NCBI GenBank assembly: GCA_039720395.1
Contig: CM077823.1
Coordinates: forward strand, 35,298,371-35,362,370
From: Liquidambar formosana
Lineage: Eukaryota; Streptophyta; Magnoliopsida; Saxifragales; Altingiaceae
Direction of reading: 5' to 3'
DNA: 64,000 nucleotides
Program-made: the position numbers and the translations under genes
Notes under the pieces: model-generated
Told to the model about the DNA's origin: nothing
Seen by the model: the letters and a program-made list of their open reading frames with translations, nothing else
Database searches by the model: none
Part shown: positions 1-11,355 of the stretch, one piece after another
Layout: the number at the start of each line of letters is the position of its first letter
Position numbering within the stretch: the stretch's first letter is position 1

Positions 1-224
1 ACTTTATTGTGGGATGATTCCACCCTTATTAAAAAAAAAAAAAAACATATTGTGTCAATCCACAGTGACGGTGGCTAATGCTGGAAGAGAGAGAGAGGAG
101 TTGCAGATAAAATAAAATAGTCAAATTGCAAATGGGTGAACCATCCATGGAAGTATTCAGATGGCTGATTTGCAAGGAAAATGGGATGACAAGTAGCTCC
201 AATTATTAAAGGTACATAGTTAGC
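1..224. other. Unassigned AT-rich left edge
   Basis: No gene or bounded repeat is recognised here. There is a poly-A tract near 31-45 and a short GA-rich patch near 87-98. Confidence 0.4.
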
Positions 225-239
225 TTGGGAGAGTTATGG

Positions 240-242
240 GAA

Positions 243-274
<32 letters not shown>

Positions 275-462
275 ATCAGGAGGTTCCAAATGCTTTGCAC
301 TTGACTAATCTCTTGGGCACATGCAGTCCCCCTGTCCCACATGTACCAAGCAATTACAGGACCAAAGTCCATGGGGTACCTTGAAGGGGAGTGGTGGGAA
401 TGGAACCCAAGACCTCTTGCATAGCAAGAGGGTCTTGGACCATCCGGTCCACCCCTCAAGAG
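240..462 (-). mobile_element. tRNA-derived SINE with 15-bp TSD
   Basis: Read on the minus strand this is a 223-bp retroposon. Its head starts near 462 and has an A-box-like GGACCGGATGGTCC and a B-box-like GGGTTCCATTCCC, as in RNA polymerase III promoters. Its tail is the A-run seen as a T-run at 242-269. It is flanked by a target-site duplication, TTGGGAGAGTTATGG at 225-239 and TTGGGAGAGTTACGG at 463-477 (14 of 15 match). Head, poly-A tail and TSD together make a SINE. The short ORFs inside it are not genes. Confidence 0.85.
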
Positions 463-477
463 TTGGGAGAGTTACGG

Positions 478-825
478 ATTGGTCTTGCTACATGCAAGTA
501 GTTACATATTAATACAAGTTAGTAGTCATTTTTAGTTAAGTTATTAGTCATGTATATTGACATGTAATTATTTAGCTGTAGTCGGATCAATGAATAATTT
601 CCCCAAAAAACTTTTGATGATGTAAGAAATGACCTTTTGATGACGTATCATTTCTTTTTCCTTTTTTTCTTTTATATTTGGGGGGGTTCGTGGGGTAAAT
701 TTCAACCTTGGACATATTTTAAAAATAGAAAAGAGAAAAAAAAAGGTAAAGAAGAGGAAGGGAGAGGAGGAGGGTGAATCGATCATATTCTATGGTATTT
801 AAGCAAAACAATAGGAATATGCAAT
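478..825. other. Unassigned AT-rich spacer
   Basis: No protein-coding signal and no bounded element seen. There are purine-rich and pyrimidine-rich patches around 640-775. Confidence 0.4.
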
Positions 826-973
826 TCCTATAGGGCATGGAACCTCTCTAGTAATTGGATATGTCTAGTAAAATCTGGACCATTCATGTATAGACCCCAC
901 CTCACATAGATGATCCAGATTTTATTGAACATGTCTAGTTACCGGAGAGGATCTTCTTCATACCTATAGGATC
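826..973. mobile_element. Short MITE-like inverted repeat, about 148 bp
   Basis: The left end CCTATAGGGCATGG is repeated in inverted form at the right end (CATACCTATAGG). The internal stretches around TAGTAAAATCTGGACCAT and its mirror near 905-930 also pair. This gives an imperfect fold-back. No target-site duplication could be assigned. Confidence 0.5.
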
Positions 974-1105
974 ACTTTAAATGGTAAATAGGTCATTCTA
1001 AATAATAAGAGAATCACTTTAAAAAATAAGTGAATCACTTGAAATGATAAATAGATTAATTCAATTTGTAAATGGATCACTTTAAATGATAAATAGTTAT
1101 GGTAA
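974..1105. repeat. Degenerate minisatellite
   Basis: Variants of the unit ATCACTTTAAATGATAAATAG recur about five times with substitutions and length changes. No coding content. Confidence 0.5.
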
Positions 1106-1168
1106 ATTAAAAACTTTGTAGGAATCCAATAACAATCAAAGTCCTTAGTTATGATGCTTTTTATGCGA

Positions 1169-1913
1169 CTAGATGTAGACACACGTGCATTGCATATGGT
1201 TATTTTTCAATAATATGAAATATAAATGAAAGAATAATTTTTAAAGAATTATATATTAATATCGGTTTGATTAGATTTTTACTTCTAATGAAACTTATTG
1301 TAAGTAGTATAACTAATTTGAAAAATTTTAAGTTAGTCACAAATAAATTATTCCCAATAATATATAGTAACACAATATTATATTGATTAACCACAAAACT
1401 TCAACAATTTGAAATGAAAATTTAATAAGAAAAAAAAAATTAATCATTAAAAAAAAATTTTAAGTAAGCTATTTACACAAATTGAAGTAACATTGATGAA
1501 TTTCATAAGTATATCATAATCATGAAATGGTCATCATACATGTTATGGAAAAAAACAACGAATTCAAGTTTATCAAATTCTAACCTCTAACGATTGAAAA
1601 CCAATAAATCTTGCTATTTCCTTTGAAGTTTTGATGGAGAAATATCCATTCACAATGAAAAAGCTAAAAAAAGACCTTGTATAAAACTCTAATGAAATAC
1701 AAAGAGAAATGTTTCTTATATAAGTACTATAAGAGTATAGATGTCTTCTATATAAACTTTATTACAATAGTAATTGTCATTTATTCAACTACAATAAAAT
1801 TAAAATGGTGCAAAAGGGTAGTTGTGTATTTAAAATTTAAAATAAAGGTATATTAGTCAATCAAAAGTTTTTCTCACATTCAGCTTTTTATAAGTAGTAT
1901 ATATAGATATAGA
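1169..1913 (-). mobile_element. Non-autonomous Helitron, copy 1
   Basis: On the minus strand the element starts with TCTATATC at 1913, preceded by A, and ends with CTAG followed by T at 1169-1168. Just before the 3' end is a short hairpin, GTGCAATGCAC, as expected for Helitron 3' termini. The first ~100 bp of the element (AAAAACTTTTGATTGACTAA and following bases) match the copies at 43659-45100 and 5296-6241. No replicase or helicase is encoded. The terminal rules of the superfamily (5' TC, 3' hairpin plus CTRR, insertion between A and T) are all met. Confidence 0.7.
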
Positions 1914-1947
1914 TTATCTGTGACCTACTTCAAATTATTTTTCCTTA

Positions 1948-2176
1948 GGCTCTATTTGGTTTGCAGATTTTATCAAGGAAAAAAAAATATATAAGGAATT
2001 GTATTTTTTTATATTTGGTTGCAATGGAAAATTAAAGAAAAATAAGAATTTGAATACTTTTGGCTTAATATGATTTTATCTTTTCCTTTTATTTTCTTTC
2101 CTCCTCATTTCTTTTCCCTTTTTTTTTTTTTTTTTTTTTTTGTATCCTTTGTAGAATATGTGAACCAAATAGAGGG
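1948..2176. mobile_element. Tourist-like MITE, copy A
   Basis: A 229-bp element with inverted termini GGCTCTATTTGGTT and AACCAAATAGAGGG, flanked on both sides by TTA. A TTA target duplication and these termini fit the PIF/Harbinger (Tourist) group. Related copies lie at 28772-29001, 36231-36434 and 48339-48558. There is an internal poly-T tract. Confidence 0.75.
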
Positions 2177-2427
2177 TTAAGAAAAGCTGTTGAAGGAAAA
2201 TATAAAAATTATTCCATTGCATAAATGCATTACACCTGTGGAAAAGACATTAAATTATTCTCAATATTATGCTTATTTGTAGGGACGTATGGAGCCCATA
2301 TATCTTCTTTGTAAATATTAGGAGAAGAAGCTATAATGGTCTATATGCTGTAAAGCTAGATAAATTGTGAAAATAGGCCCCACTTATTTCAAAATTTTTG
2401 GGGGTTTGACAAAATTCTCTCTGTATA

Positions 2428-2827
2428 AAGAGGTCTCTATTGGCACCCCAAGACTTGTTTTTCATCTTCCACTTATTTTACATTTTAAAATTTTATGAAA
2501 AATATAAAAAGATTTTATAAAAACATATCACGTAATTTACTAGAAAACATCATTTTGAACAATTTTGTTAAAAAAAGTTTTTCAAAAATCCATCGTTTAA
2601 ATGGACGACTTAGTACCATTTATATAATAAAGACTGTAAATAACCAAAAATTTTACTTAAACGATAGATTTTGGAAAAACTTTCTTCTACAAAGTTGTTC
2701 AAAATGATGGTTTTTAATGGATAACGCGTTCGGTTTTTATAAAAACTTTCTATATTTTTCATAAAATCTTAAAATGTAAAATAAGTGGGGGATAAAAAGC
2801 AAGTCTTCGGGTGCCAATAGAGGCCCC
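2428..2827. mobile_element. Palindromic Mutator-type MITE with 9-bp TSD
   Basis: A 400-bp fold-back element with termini AAGAGGTCTCTATTGGCACC and GGTGCCAATAGAGGCCCC. It is flanked by the 9-bp direct repeat CTCTGTATA at 2419-2427 and 2828-2836. The duplicated segment further right carries only one CTCTGTATA (near 25603-25611) with no element, which is a natural empty site. A 9-bp TSD points to the Mutator superfamily. A related copy lies at 33762-34129. The ORF inside it is an artefact of the palindrome. Confidence 0.85.
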
Positions 2828-2836
2828 CTCTGTATA

Positions 2837-3836
2837 ATCATCTCAATGGGGCCCATGTAAATCCAAAGTTTTAGATCAAGTAAAATTAATGCTCGCCCCC
2901 CTTCCCCCAAAACCCCCTACCCCCCAAAAAATAAATAAATAAATAAATAACGAGTAAGAAATACAAAATTAAAAAATAAAATAAAATTGTAATTAGTCAT
3001 GGGAATTAAGCAATTAATAAATTTGCAATGTTGAATCCACGCCCATGCAAATTTCCAATGCTGCGGCGGACCCATCTCCATGAAGGTGTAAAATATCACA
3101 GACTAGTGTTGGTCAAGTAATTTTCCATGCAAAATTAGAACCATCCCATACTAGAAATAATAATCTGGTTGGGCCCACGTCAAATGTATACCTAGGAGCA
3201 ATTATTTGTTGGTTGAAAAATGTAATAGCAATTTCATTTGCTGAATCCATGTCAAACTAGTGGGCTTTATTCAAACCCATTCAATTATAAGAGATAGATT
3301 TGATATTCTCACAATAGTGTTGCTAAATGAGTAGGTCCACCGTCTATTAGGGATTGTATTATTTGCATTGACCTAATATATCTTATAACACGCTAATGCA
3401 TGAAGTGTAACACAAGCTAATATAATATGGGTTTTTAACCTAAAGTAATGGAGGAGAAGCCAATATGATATTCTCATAAAATTCAAAACAGCCCAATACA
3501 AAATTTCAACCCCTATATAATTTCTTTTGGATGTGTAAAGGCATGGGCTTTCCTTTAATTAAATTGCTAAATCCATATTTAAAACGACCTTAAGACTAAA
3601 GTTCTTCAATTTTAAACAATGGGTTTATTAACTAGGTGGACCTTCCATCCAAAGTCAATATGCCCTTAATGCTTAGAGAGCTACGTTCCGTTATCTATCT
3701 AATAATGAAAGAAATGGGTAAATTATCACATGTTTTCTTAAAAATACTAGCATAGTACCTATCTTTTTTTTTTTTAATAAGAAACGGTGAAGAGTTTTAT
3801 AAAAGATAAGTCAATAATTACAATAAAGCAAATCAC

Positions 3837-3852
<16 letters not shown>
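2837..3852. other. 3' flank of first CXE gene
   Basis: Non-coding sequence shared with 25612-27060 as part of the segmental duplication. It includes a C-rich patch at 2895-2926 that corresponds to the poly-C run at 25690. Nothing else is recognised. Confidence 0.6.
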
Positions 3853-3885
<33 letters not shown>

Positions 3886-3893
3886 TATCAACC
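3853..3893. repeat. (TA)n microsatellite
   Basis: About 20 TA units directly after a poly-A tract, just downstream of the CXE stop codon. The second copy of the duplication lacks it. Confidence 0.9.
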
Positions 3894-3903
3894 AACTAGG
3901 CAA

Positions 3904-4806
3904 CTACTCTTGGTTTATGAAGGAAGCAATCCGTTTGGTCAAAGCCACAGCCTTGTCACAAGTGGGGTTCCGCAAATGAAAGCTATGCTCCTCACCTTCA
4001 TTCTCCATAATCTCCACCGTCCCTTTCCAACCACTCTTCTTCAACTCCTCATAATACCGCCACCCCACCTCTCTCAAATGATCCTTCTCAGCCAGAGACA
4101 CCAACACCCTCTCACACCCTATCCTAGCCAAATCCTCTACGGCTGGTTTTAGCCTCGGATCTTCCAACCCCTTATTACTCGGACACATGTACAGCCATAT
4201 CTCATCATCATCCGTTCCCCCAAAATAAGGGTGCACCAAAACCATCCCAACCACCTTCACACCGGGTAACCCGATTGTCCCGACCCGAACCGCCATCGTG
4301 TGCGATATGTTACCGCCAGCGCTGTTCCCAACGATAAAAGCTCGGTTAAAATCGGCGTGATTGTTCAACCACGGATCGGGTCCATCCTCGTTAGCATGAG
4401 ATGCGACCCACTGGAGCCCAGCCCACGAGTCTTCGTAGCAAGCGGGAATCGGGTGATCCGGGAATAACCCGTAATCCATCGAGACAACGATGGTGTTAGC
4501 TTCGGCGACGAGAAGATTGGCGTAGTTATGGTGGTTAGGAGAGGAGGCAGATTCCATGCAAAAACCTCCGCCATGGATGTAGAATAGAAGAGGTAGTTTT
4601 TGAGCCGGGTGGGTTATTTTGGGCAAGAAGAGGCGGGCGGATAGTCCGGTTTCGGGCGACACCACGACGTCTTTGGATCGGACCCCGGTTTGTGGATCCT
4701 CGGAAGGGGGAATTCTTTGAGTTGGGCAACAGACTTGGACACGGCCATCCTTGTACACTTTGAAAAGGCGGCAATCGTAGGATACTTCATCGTTGCTTGA
4801 CTCCAT
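3904..4806 (-). CDS. Carboxylesterase (CXE), YGLFP group, copy 1
   Basis: Plant alpha/beta-hydrolase fold-3 carboxylesterase, 300 residues, single exon, usual family length. Such enzymes hydrolyse esters of small metabolites; some relatives act as dehydratases (HIDH) or cyclases. Seen: oxyanion hole HGGG at 78-81, nucleophile Ser162 in GNSAG, Asp242 in AEKD, His274 in GEEHSFHL. The ORF is open 41 codons further upstream, but I chose the Met at 4806 because MESSNDE matches the start of every left-hand paralogue and the upstream part is AT-rich leader. There is no signal peptide, so it is probably cytosolic. It shares about 92% identity (23 differences) with 27111-28013. Oddities: YGLFP replaces the usual YRLAP at 112-116, and Asn replaces Asp before the nucleophile. 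A TATA-like stretch lies at 4864-4870. The natural substrate cannot be inferred. Confidence 0.93.
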   Translation of the reverse strand: MESSNDEVSYDCRLFKVYKDGRVQVCCPTQRIPPSEDPQTGVRSKDVVVSPETGLSARLFLPKITHPAQKLPLLFYIHGGGFCMESASSPNHHNYANLLVAEANTIVVSMDYGLFPDHPIPACYEDSWAGLQWVASHANEDGPDPWLNNHADFNRAFIVGNSAGGNISHTMAVRVGTIGLPGVKVVGMVLVHPYFGGTDDDEIWLYMCPSNKGLEDPRLKPAVEDLARIGCERVLVSLAEKDHLREVGWRYYEELKKSGWKGTVEIMENEGEEHSFHLRNPTCDKAVALTKRIASFINQE

Positions 4807-5000
4807 TGAAAGAACTATGAAGTAAAAGTTCTGAGGAAGGATTCCTCTTTGGTAAGAGATTAGGTATATACATATATATTTTTTTTTAATAAGAGAAGAA
4901 GGGACAGATGGTTGGACTGTTTGGTACATGTCAATGTATGAATGGCATTTCTCACTAAACTTTCCTCACTCATGCCTCACCACTAAAAAAATTTGTGAAC

Positions 5001-5299
5001 CCCAAGGTAGCTCACTTGGCGAGCTAGGGATCACACATCAGGAATCGAGCTAAAGATCACACATTAGGAATCAGAGGTCTTGATTTTGACTCTCACTAAA
5101 TCTCTTAGATTACCCGTACAAAATTCCATAATTCTCATAGACCTTGAACTTACGTAGTCCATAACCAATGGCCCTTGAGTATGTTGGTGGCATGTCCTAT
5201 CCCAATAAGGATAAAGGGTTTGCGGAGGTTTTGAATTCGATTCTGCATAAGTGCATGTGTGGGTGTGTGTTCTCCTATCATTTAGCAAAAAAAAAAAAA
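5001..5299 (+). mobile_element. tRNA-like SINE, left copy
   Basis: The head, AAGGTAGCTCACTTGGCGAG, resembles a tRNA 5' half with A box. A later GGTTTTGAATTCGATTCTG resembles a B box. The element ends in an A-run at 5287-5299. The same element is at 28201-28479 at the matching place of the second duplicate, so it was present before the duplication. In this copy a Helitron sits directly after the A-run. Confidence 0.65.
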
Positions 5300-6241
5300 G
5301 ATGAATGTAAGAAAAACTTTTGATTGACTAATATACTCTTATTTTAATTTTTAAATACACAACTACCCACCCTTCTGCATATATAGGAAATATAGTAATA
5401 TGGAAACTATAATTCTAAAACGCATACCTTATTATATTCTAAAACACATACCTTAATATATAATACACAAATAAGAATTCATAGGAAACGGAAACTATAA
5501 AAAGATGAATGTAAAAAAAACTTTTGATTGACTAATATACCCTTATTTTAATTTTTAAATATACAACTACCCACCCTTCTGCATATATAGGAAATATAGT
5601 AATATGGAAACTATAATTCTAAAACGCATACCTTAATATATTCTAAAACACATACCTTAATATATAATACACAAATAGGAATTCAAAGGAAACGGAAAAT
5701 ATAATTCCTATATAATAATAGAAATATATAGGAATATGGAAACTATAATTCTAAAACACATACTTTAATATATAAAACACAAATAGGAATTCAAAAGAAA
5801 TGGAAACTATAATTCTTATATAATAAATAAATAGCCGGATTGTTTCTCCATCAAGAGTAGCTTCAACCTTCTCTCCACCTTTTCCATTAACGGCGACTTC
5901 TCCATTCTCTGGTTAACGGCAACTTCTCCCTTCTCTGGTAAGTTTTGCTCTGGAAATTATAATATAGATATATATATATATAGTACTGTTAGAGAACTTC
6001 AAATTATAATATATATATATATATATGGTACTGTTAGAGAATAAGTTCGATTTTTGATGAATTTTTGAGTTGGATAGATGAATTTATAATCATAATAGGT
6101 GAAAAATCATTCGAAACGAAATACCTATAGTTCTGAGAAACCGTTTAGACTCATTAATATAAAATCTTTATGTATTTATTATTTTGTATAACTAATATTA
6201 TTTAAAAATATTTATGTGCAACGCACGTGTGCTATATCTAG
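5296..6241 (+). mobile_element. Non-autonomous Helitron, copy 2 (5' end rearranged)
   Basis: The 3' end is canonical: hairpin GTGCAACGCAC near 6217, then CTAG at 6238-6241 followed by T. The 5' region (GATGAATGTAAGAAAAACTT and about 200 bp after it) is present twice in direct order, near 5299 and 5503, and the true TC start is lost or merged into the SINE A-run. The duplicate segment at 28480-28490 lacks the whole element. It has no coding capacity. Confidence 0.65.
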
Positions 6242-6377
6242 TATATAATAAAGTAATGCATATTTCAACTAACATGGCTAAAATAGCTACAAAAATAAAA
6301 TTAATCGTAGCAGGAGCGATGAGAGTGGCCCACAGTAGTTGAACTCTTGAGGCCAATACAAACTAGAAACCCCCAAC

Positions 6378-8428
6378 CTGTTTCTTTTAGCAAGCCATGG
6401 CCAATACAAACTATAAACCACTGGTGTGTCCTCTTCATGCTTGGAGTATCTATTTTTTTTCTATAGTGGCGTATTGTGGACTACGTACTGAAGTTGCAAA
6501 GTCAAATTATGGTGTCTGTGGGCAGTGAGGTCCTACGCCATTAATAAATTACTCTTTTTGTTCAATAAAGATAGATCATATTTGTTATTTTTTTATCTCA
6601 AAATATTTGTTTATTTTGAAAAGTCAAATCATAATTTTTTTGAAGTTCCTATATACATAGGACCACTATTAGAGGATCAAAATATAAGACCACTAACTTG
6701 GTTGAATTTGATTAGTCAGTGGTATTAACACCGTTAATAGCTAAAAAAGAACTTAATATGGAAAGCCCTCAATTCCCGGTTTAGATAAATGCTTTCAAAA
6801 TTTAGATAAACGAGATTATATGGGATTTTCTCAAAATTGCTGTGATCTTCTCATTTCTTTTAGCGATTCCCAAAAGGAATCATCGACCAATGCTTCGAAA
6901 TACCTCCCGCATTTGAATTTGGCGAAATATTCAGATAATTAACCATGATATATCATACAAAATTACAAATTAATCAATGCAAATTATTTAGATAACTAAC
7001 CATGACACATCATACGAAATATGCATCAAGATAATACAATAACTCAACTATTATCATGACAAATCAAATAAATTGGGAGTTTTATCATATAACAATGGGG
7101 AGTTTCCCAACCCCCACCCTCAAAAAAAAAATAAAAAAAAATACCATGCTATCTTGAATATGGATCCAAAAATATAAACACAATCAACTGAAATGAACTA
7201 ACCTTTACAATCGCCATCAAGATAAATCGAATATGGATCCAAAAACATAAACATTACAATTGTTGTGATTCTAATGTCGGAAGACTTCAAAAATCTAAAT
7301 TCAAAGCCAAAACATAAAAGCAATATCTCTTTGAGTCGGACAATATCACCAGAATATGGCGACATCCTTATACTAGTTACGCTTAAAATCGCAATGGGTG
7401 TGATCCTTAAAAACTGGGGCATAAAAATGGTAAAATCGTGTGAAGAATAAACCAATCGTTTGAGAACCGTAATCCCTTAAAAATAGGAATCCAATAAAGA
7501 AAAAACAATGAATTGAATTCAAAAATCACGAATGAAAAACGGTGTTAGTCATCCCACCGTTACTCGTTCCCCTCATTTGATCATTCTAATCATTTTCCAT
7601 CAATGAAATGATGTTTTTTAATGTAATTATGGCACTTAGCCCTTTTGCCCCCCCCCTCCCCCCAAAAAAAAACAAAAAGAAAAAAATCTCTTTTGAGCTT
7701 AAAGCTCGACATGTGCAAATCTCTTTTGAGCTTAAAGCTCAACACGTGCTTAGTAATTTCAATCATCTGTCTCAAATTTTGACAATTCAGATTAAAATAT
7801 CCAAAAAATTACTGTTGAAATGATCTAAATGCCATATAGAGTATTTTTTTTTAATCTTTTAATCCGAATCGTCAAAATCTAAGGTGGACAATTGAGATTA
7901 CCTCAGCATGGTTGGAAGCTTAGCATTGAATCCAAAATCCGTTTTGCATAATAGATGGCTACATACATGCTCAACTCTCAATGGTCGAAACTTTGGATCA
8001 ACTGAAATGTCTGAAGAAATTAAAAGGATAAACCTATCTATATTTAAAGGGTTTGTCTGATTGTCCAAATGAATATTAAATAATTTTAATGTATATTACA
8101 TAATATTAAAGGCATAAATCTATCATCTTAAATGAGACTGTTAGAAAATTTGAAGTCGTCACTATAATTAAGGTTATAAGATCAATTTATAAAAACGAAC
8201 TCATGAAATGTCATTATTTTGGATTTTTGCTCTTATTTCTGATCTTATGCAGCCATTATATTCTTGAAAATTTTCATTTGAGATGATAGATTTGTGCATT
8301 TAATACTTTGCCCCCGCTTACAATATTTTGTAAGATACACTAAGTTATTTAGAGAAAATTAAAGGGTTTTTTTTTTTTTTTACAATCGATAGAACTTATC
8401 CTTACCCCTTAGTCCCTTACCCTCTTTA
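6378..8428. other. Unassigned intergenic sequence
   Basis: No gene found. Two small direct repeats are visible. AATATGGATCCAAAAA with flanking bases occurs at about 7156 and 7210. A 34-bp unit containing TTTTGAGCTTAAAGCTC is tandemly doubled at about 7688-7750. The short ORFs here have no recognisable content. Confidence 0.4.
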
Positions 8429-8433
8429 ATATC

Positions 8434-9805
8434 TGATTGTGTCAAAATCAATTACCTGTAGGATGCAAAAAATTTGTATATAGTGATAGTACGGATGTCG
8501 TACCACAGGGACTGTACTGGGATTATTTTAATTTTGAAAATTGAATACTAAAATAATTCACAAAGATGATTTTTGTAGTTTTGAATTCTATGGAATGCAA
8601 GCAAAATAAATTTATATTTTCTTCAAGAAAGGAAATACTTAGGGTCTCGAATCCACCACTAATCTTGTATAAAAATGCACTTATTGTAATGTGTTTCAAG
8701 AAATTATTATTTGGTATGAGCAAGACTCATTGTAGCTACAAGCCCAATGACATCATCAAGAAAGGTTCATATATTTGTAAATTAGGCATAACTCATCAAA
8801 GATATAGCATGAACCGTCTCACCTACTCTACTCTAAACTAATTTGTGAGCACGACTCATCTTGTCTAAGCATGAATCATCTTAATCTCCAAATATATATA
8901 CAGTGAAAACCATTGCATAACCATTGTATTTAAAATCACAGAAATTAAACACAATTTGAGATAAAAACACTAAAACCAATTGTATCAATAATACAATCCT
9001 CCTAGTTATGCAATCCTCATACACAAATAATCAAATCAACAACACAATACAATAAAATACACAATACTTTATTAGGGCTTCATCTCCCCCCTAAGACAAA
9101 GATTAGTTGGCCATGTAGATAACCAAGAACTAGTCTCTCCCCTTTGCCACCTTTATACCTCCTCCTCTTTTCCTCCTCTCTTCTCCTCGTTATGTGAATT
9201 CCCTTGGTATTTATAGGAGATGGGGGAAGGATCCAGCTGATCCCACAAGTCAAAAGCAATGCCTAATTTCTTTGAATTCTTGGCTGCCCATGTTCTTACT
9301 TTGACAAATGCTGCCAAATTCAGATTTTTGCAAATAAGTTCACTTCCAGCTCATTTTTGACTTAGAAGACGTTTGAATCAGGAAATGCCATAAACTAAAC
9401 AATTCTAGCTCTTTAAGTCCTCTTTCCAGAGCCACAAATTTCACCCAAATCGGATATGAGAATCACAAGTTATGGCCAGATTACCAAAACTTGGTCAATC
9501 TGTCCAGATTTGCTGCTGATTTTGGGATCATGAATTTCTTTGCCTAACTTTAAATTTCAGCTGCTCAAATCTTCAAAATTGTTGACCCAACTCTTGTTGC
9601 AGCTCCATGAAATTTTAGGTAGGTGAGAAACCCATTTCAAGTTGCATTTATTAGCTTAAGTAGTCTTGATTGTCATCTTTTCTGGTATAAACTCAACAGC
9701 CCTGCAATAAATCAAGAACACTTTAAACACACAAAATTAAATATAATAAAATAACTAGAAAATATAAATTAGGGAGTAATTTCAATGAATATTTTGTGCT
9801 TATCA
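8434..9805 (-). mobile_element. Solo LTR of a retrotransposon, 5-bp TSD
   Basis: A 1,372-bp segment starting TG and ending CA, with terminal TGAT and ATCA, flanked exactly by the 5-bp direct repeat ATATC at 8429-8433 and 9806-9810. No gag-pol sequence lies inside. On the minus strand there is a TATAAATACC box near 9206-9217. Close to the 3' end is CAGTCCCTGTGGTACG, a phrase I associate with LTRs of Tat/Ogre-like Gypsy elements. LTR termini, correct TSD and no interior mean a solo LTR left by recombination. The superfamily assignment is tentative. Confidence 0.75.
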
Positions 9806-9893
9806 ATATCAATAAGTAAGACAAATGCTACTAGACTACCATTGACAACAAATTAGAAGTTCACCCCTAATTTAAGATGATAGATTTATGCCT

Positions 9894-10814
9894 TCTAATC
9901 AGCTGCAGTTAACTTAGGGGTATGTCAGCTGCATTAATTTCATCCGTCCATTCAAATTGAGTGGTATCTAACGGCCCAGATAGGCAGACCCAAATATGGA
10001 TCTCTTCACCCAAATCCTGGATCAAACCTGCAATTCTATCTTCTTCCCTCCCACATCTCGTTCAGATCTCAAAAACCCCAAACACTCACTCACCGCCACT
10101 GATCCTCTCCCCGCCAAGCATGAAGCAAACCGCTGGAGGCTCCTCTCACCGCCCCTCCTCCTCTCACTGGGAAAGCCCTTCCTTTTAGATATGAAAAGAG
10201 CCCCTCTTTTCCATTCTTGTCGTATGGAAAGGCCCCATAGCGACGAAGATCAAATATTAGAACAAAGGTGCACTACAACCCGTTAAAGAAATGATATTGA
10301 AATAGGCTAGACACGACAAATCTGTCATCATCAAGAGATCTAAATCTACATGACAGCAACAAAGAACACAAAATCCTATTTTCTTGTTACATTTTTTTTT
10401 TTTAATGAGCAATTAATTAGATAAAAACAAAAGAAAGCAAAGCATTGTTCCAACTCCATGTTTGGCGGTGAGAAGAGGAAGCACTAGTTCGCTGGTAGTG
10501 AGAATGGAGAGCATAGGGTTTTTTCAGATCTGAAAGTAGGGGCTTTCGCTAGAGGAGGAGGGCCGGTGAGAAGAGCCGCCAATAGTTTGCTTTATGTTTG
10601 GCAGGGAGAGGAGCAGGAGAGGTGAGTGAGTTTTTGGGGTTTTTGGGGTCTGAACGAGATGTTAGAGGGAAGAAGAGAGATTTATGGGTCAGATTCGGGT
10701 GAAGAGATCCATATCTAGGTCTATTTATCTGGACCGTTGGACACCACTCAATTTGAATGGACGGACGAGATTGCTGTAGCTGATATACCCCTAAGTCAGC
10801 TACAACTGATTAGA
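9894..10814. mobile_element. Foldback / MULE-like element with long TIRs
   Basis: A 921-bp element whose ends are long inverted copies of each other. The left end TCTAATCAGCTGCAGTTAAC pairs with the right end ending CTACAACTGATTAGA. Pairing extends inward through ACCCCAAACACTCACTCACC and its mirror near 10620, about 300 bp per arm. The short ORFs of the arms are by-products. No target duplication was found. It lies only 66 bp from the larger Mutator-like element. Confidence 0.7.
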
Positions 10815-10824
10815 ACATTGCTAT

Positions 10825-10868
10825 CTCTCTTTTTCTCTCTCTCTCTCTCTCTCTCTCGCTCTCTCTTT
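10825..10868. repeat. (CT)n microsatellite
   Basis: A pyrimidine tract of CT units with small interruptions, between two transposons. Confidence 0.85.
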
Positions 10869-11355
10869 ATATATATATACAGGGATGTTCGTATCAGCTG
10901 AAGCAGATACAAGCTATATCAGTGTAAGCAATCCGCACCGTCCATTCAGGAGCAAATCCATTCAATGGCTGAAATTAAATCCCTCTACTTCGCTCACTTT
11001 TTTACCTTGTTTTTAAGCTGACCTCTGCAAAAACTTATATCACCTGCAAAAACATGTCACATTATATTCCTCTCCCTAAATGGCGAAGCTAGCCTTCTCG
11101 GATCTGTTCAAACCAAACAAAGCCATCTTCCACCTATTCAAACCAAACAAAGCTAAAGCTAACAAAGCTCCTACATCAAAAAAAAAAAAAAAAAAAAAGA
11201 GGAGAAGCTCTCAACCCCCACCGTGCACCACTTTCAGCTCCTTCTCCGGCCAACTGGGTAAGCTCCTTCTCCGGCGTTCCATTTTTGTTTTTTTGTTTTT
11301 TTTTGTTTTTTTTTTTTTTTTTTTTCGCCAAACCCTCACACTTGGTAATCTTCCC

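Larger units (their letters stand above)
2270..6377. repeat. Segmental duplication, left copy
   Basis: This block matches 25164-28618 in the same orientation, carrying the CXE gene, its 5' and 3' flanks and a SINE. Matching landmarks are TATGCTTATTTGTA at the left end, the CXE coding region, and CAAACTAGAAACCCC at the right end. It differs by an inserted MITE (2428-2827) and an inserted Helitron (about 5296-6241) that the right copy lacks. The right copy in turn has its own insertion at 26201-26598. Confidence 0.85.

Noticed and set aside
7198..7455. Overlapping small ORFs on both strands at 7.2-7.45 kb
   Set aside because: No recognisable motif, and composition like the surrounding intergenic DNA.
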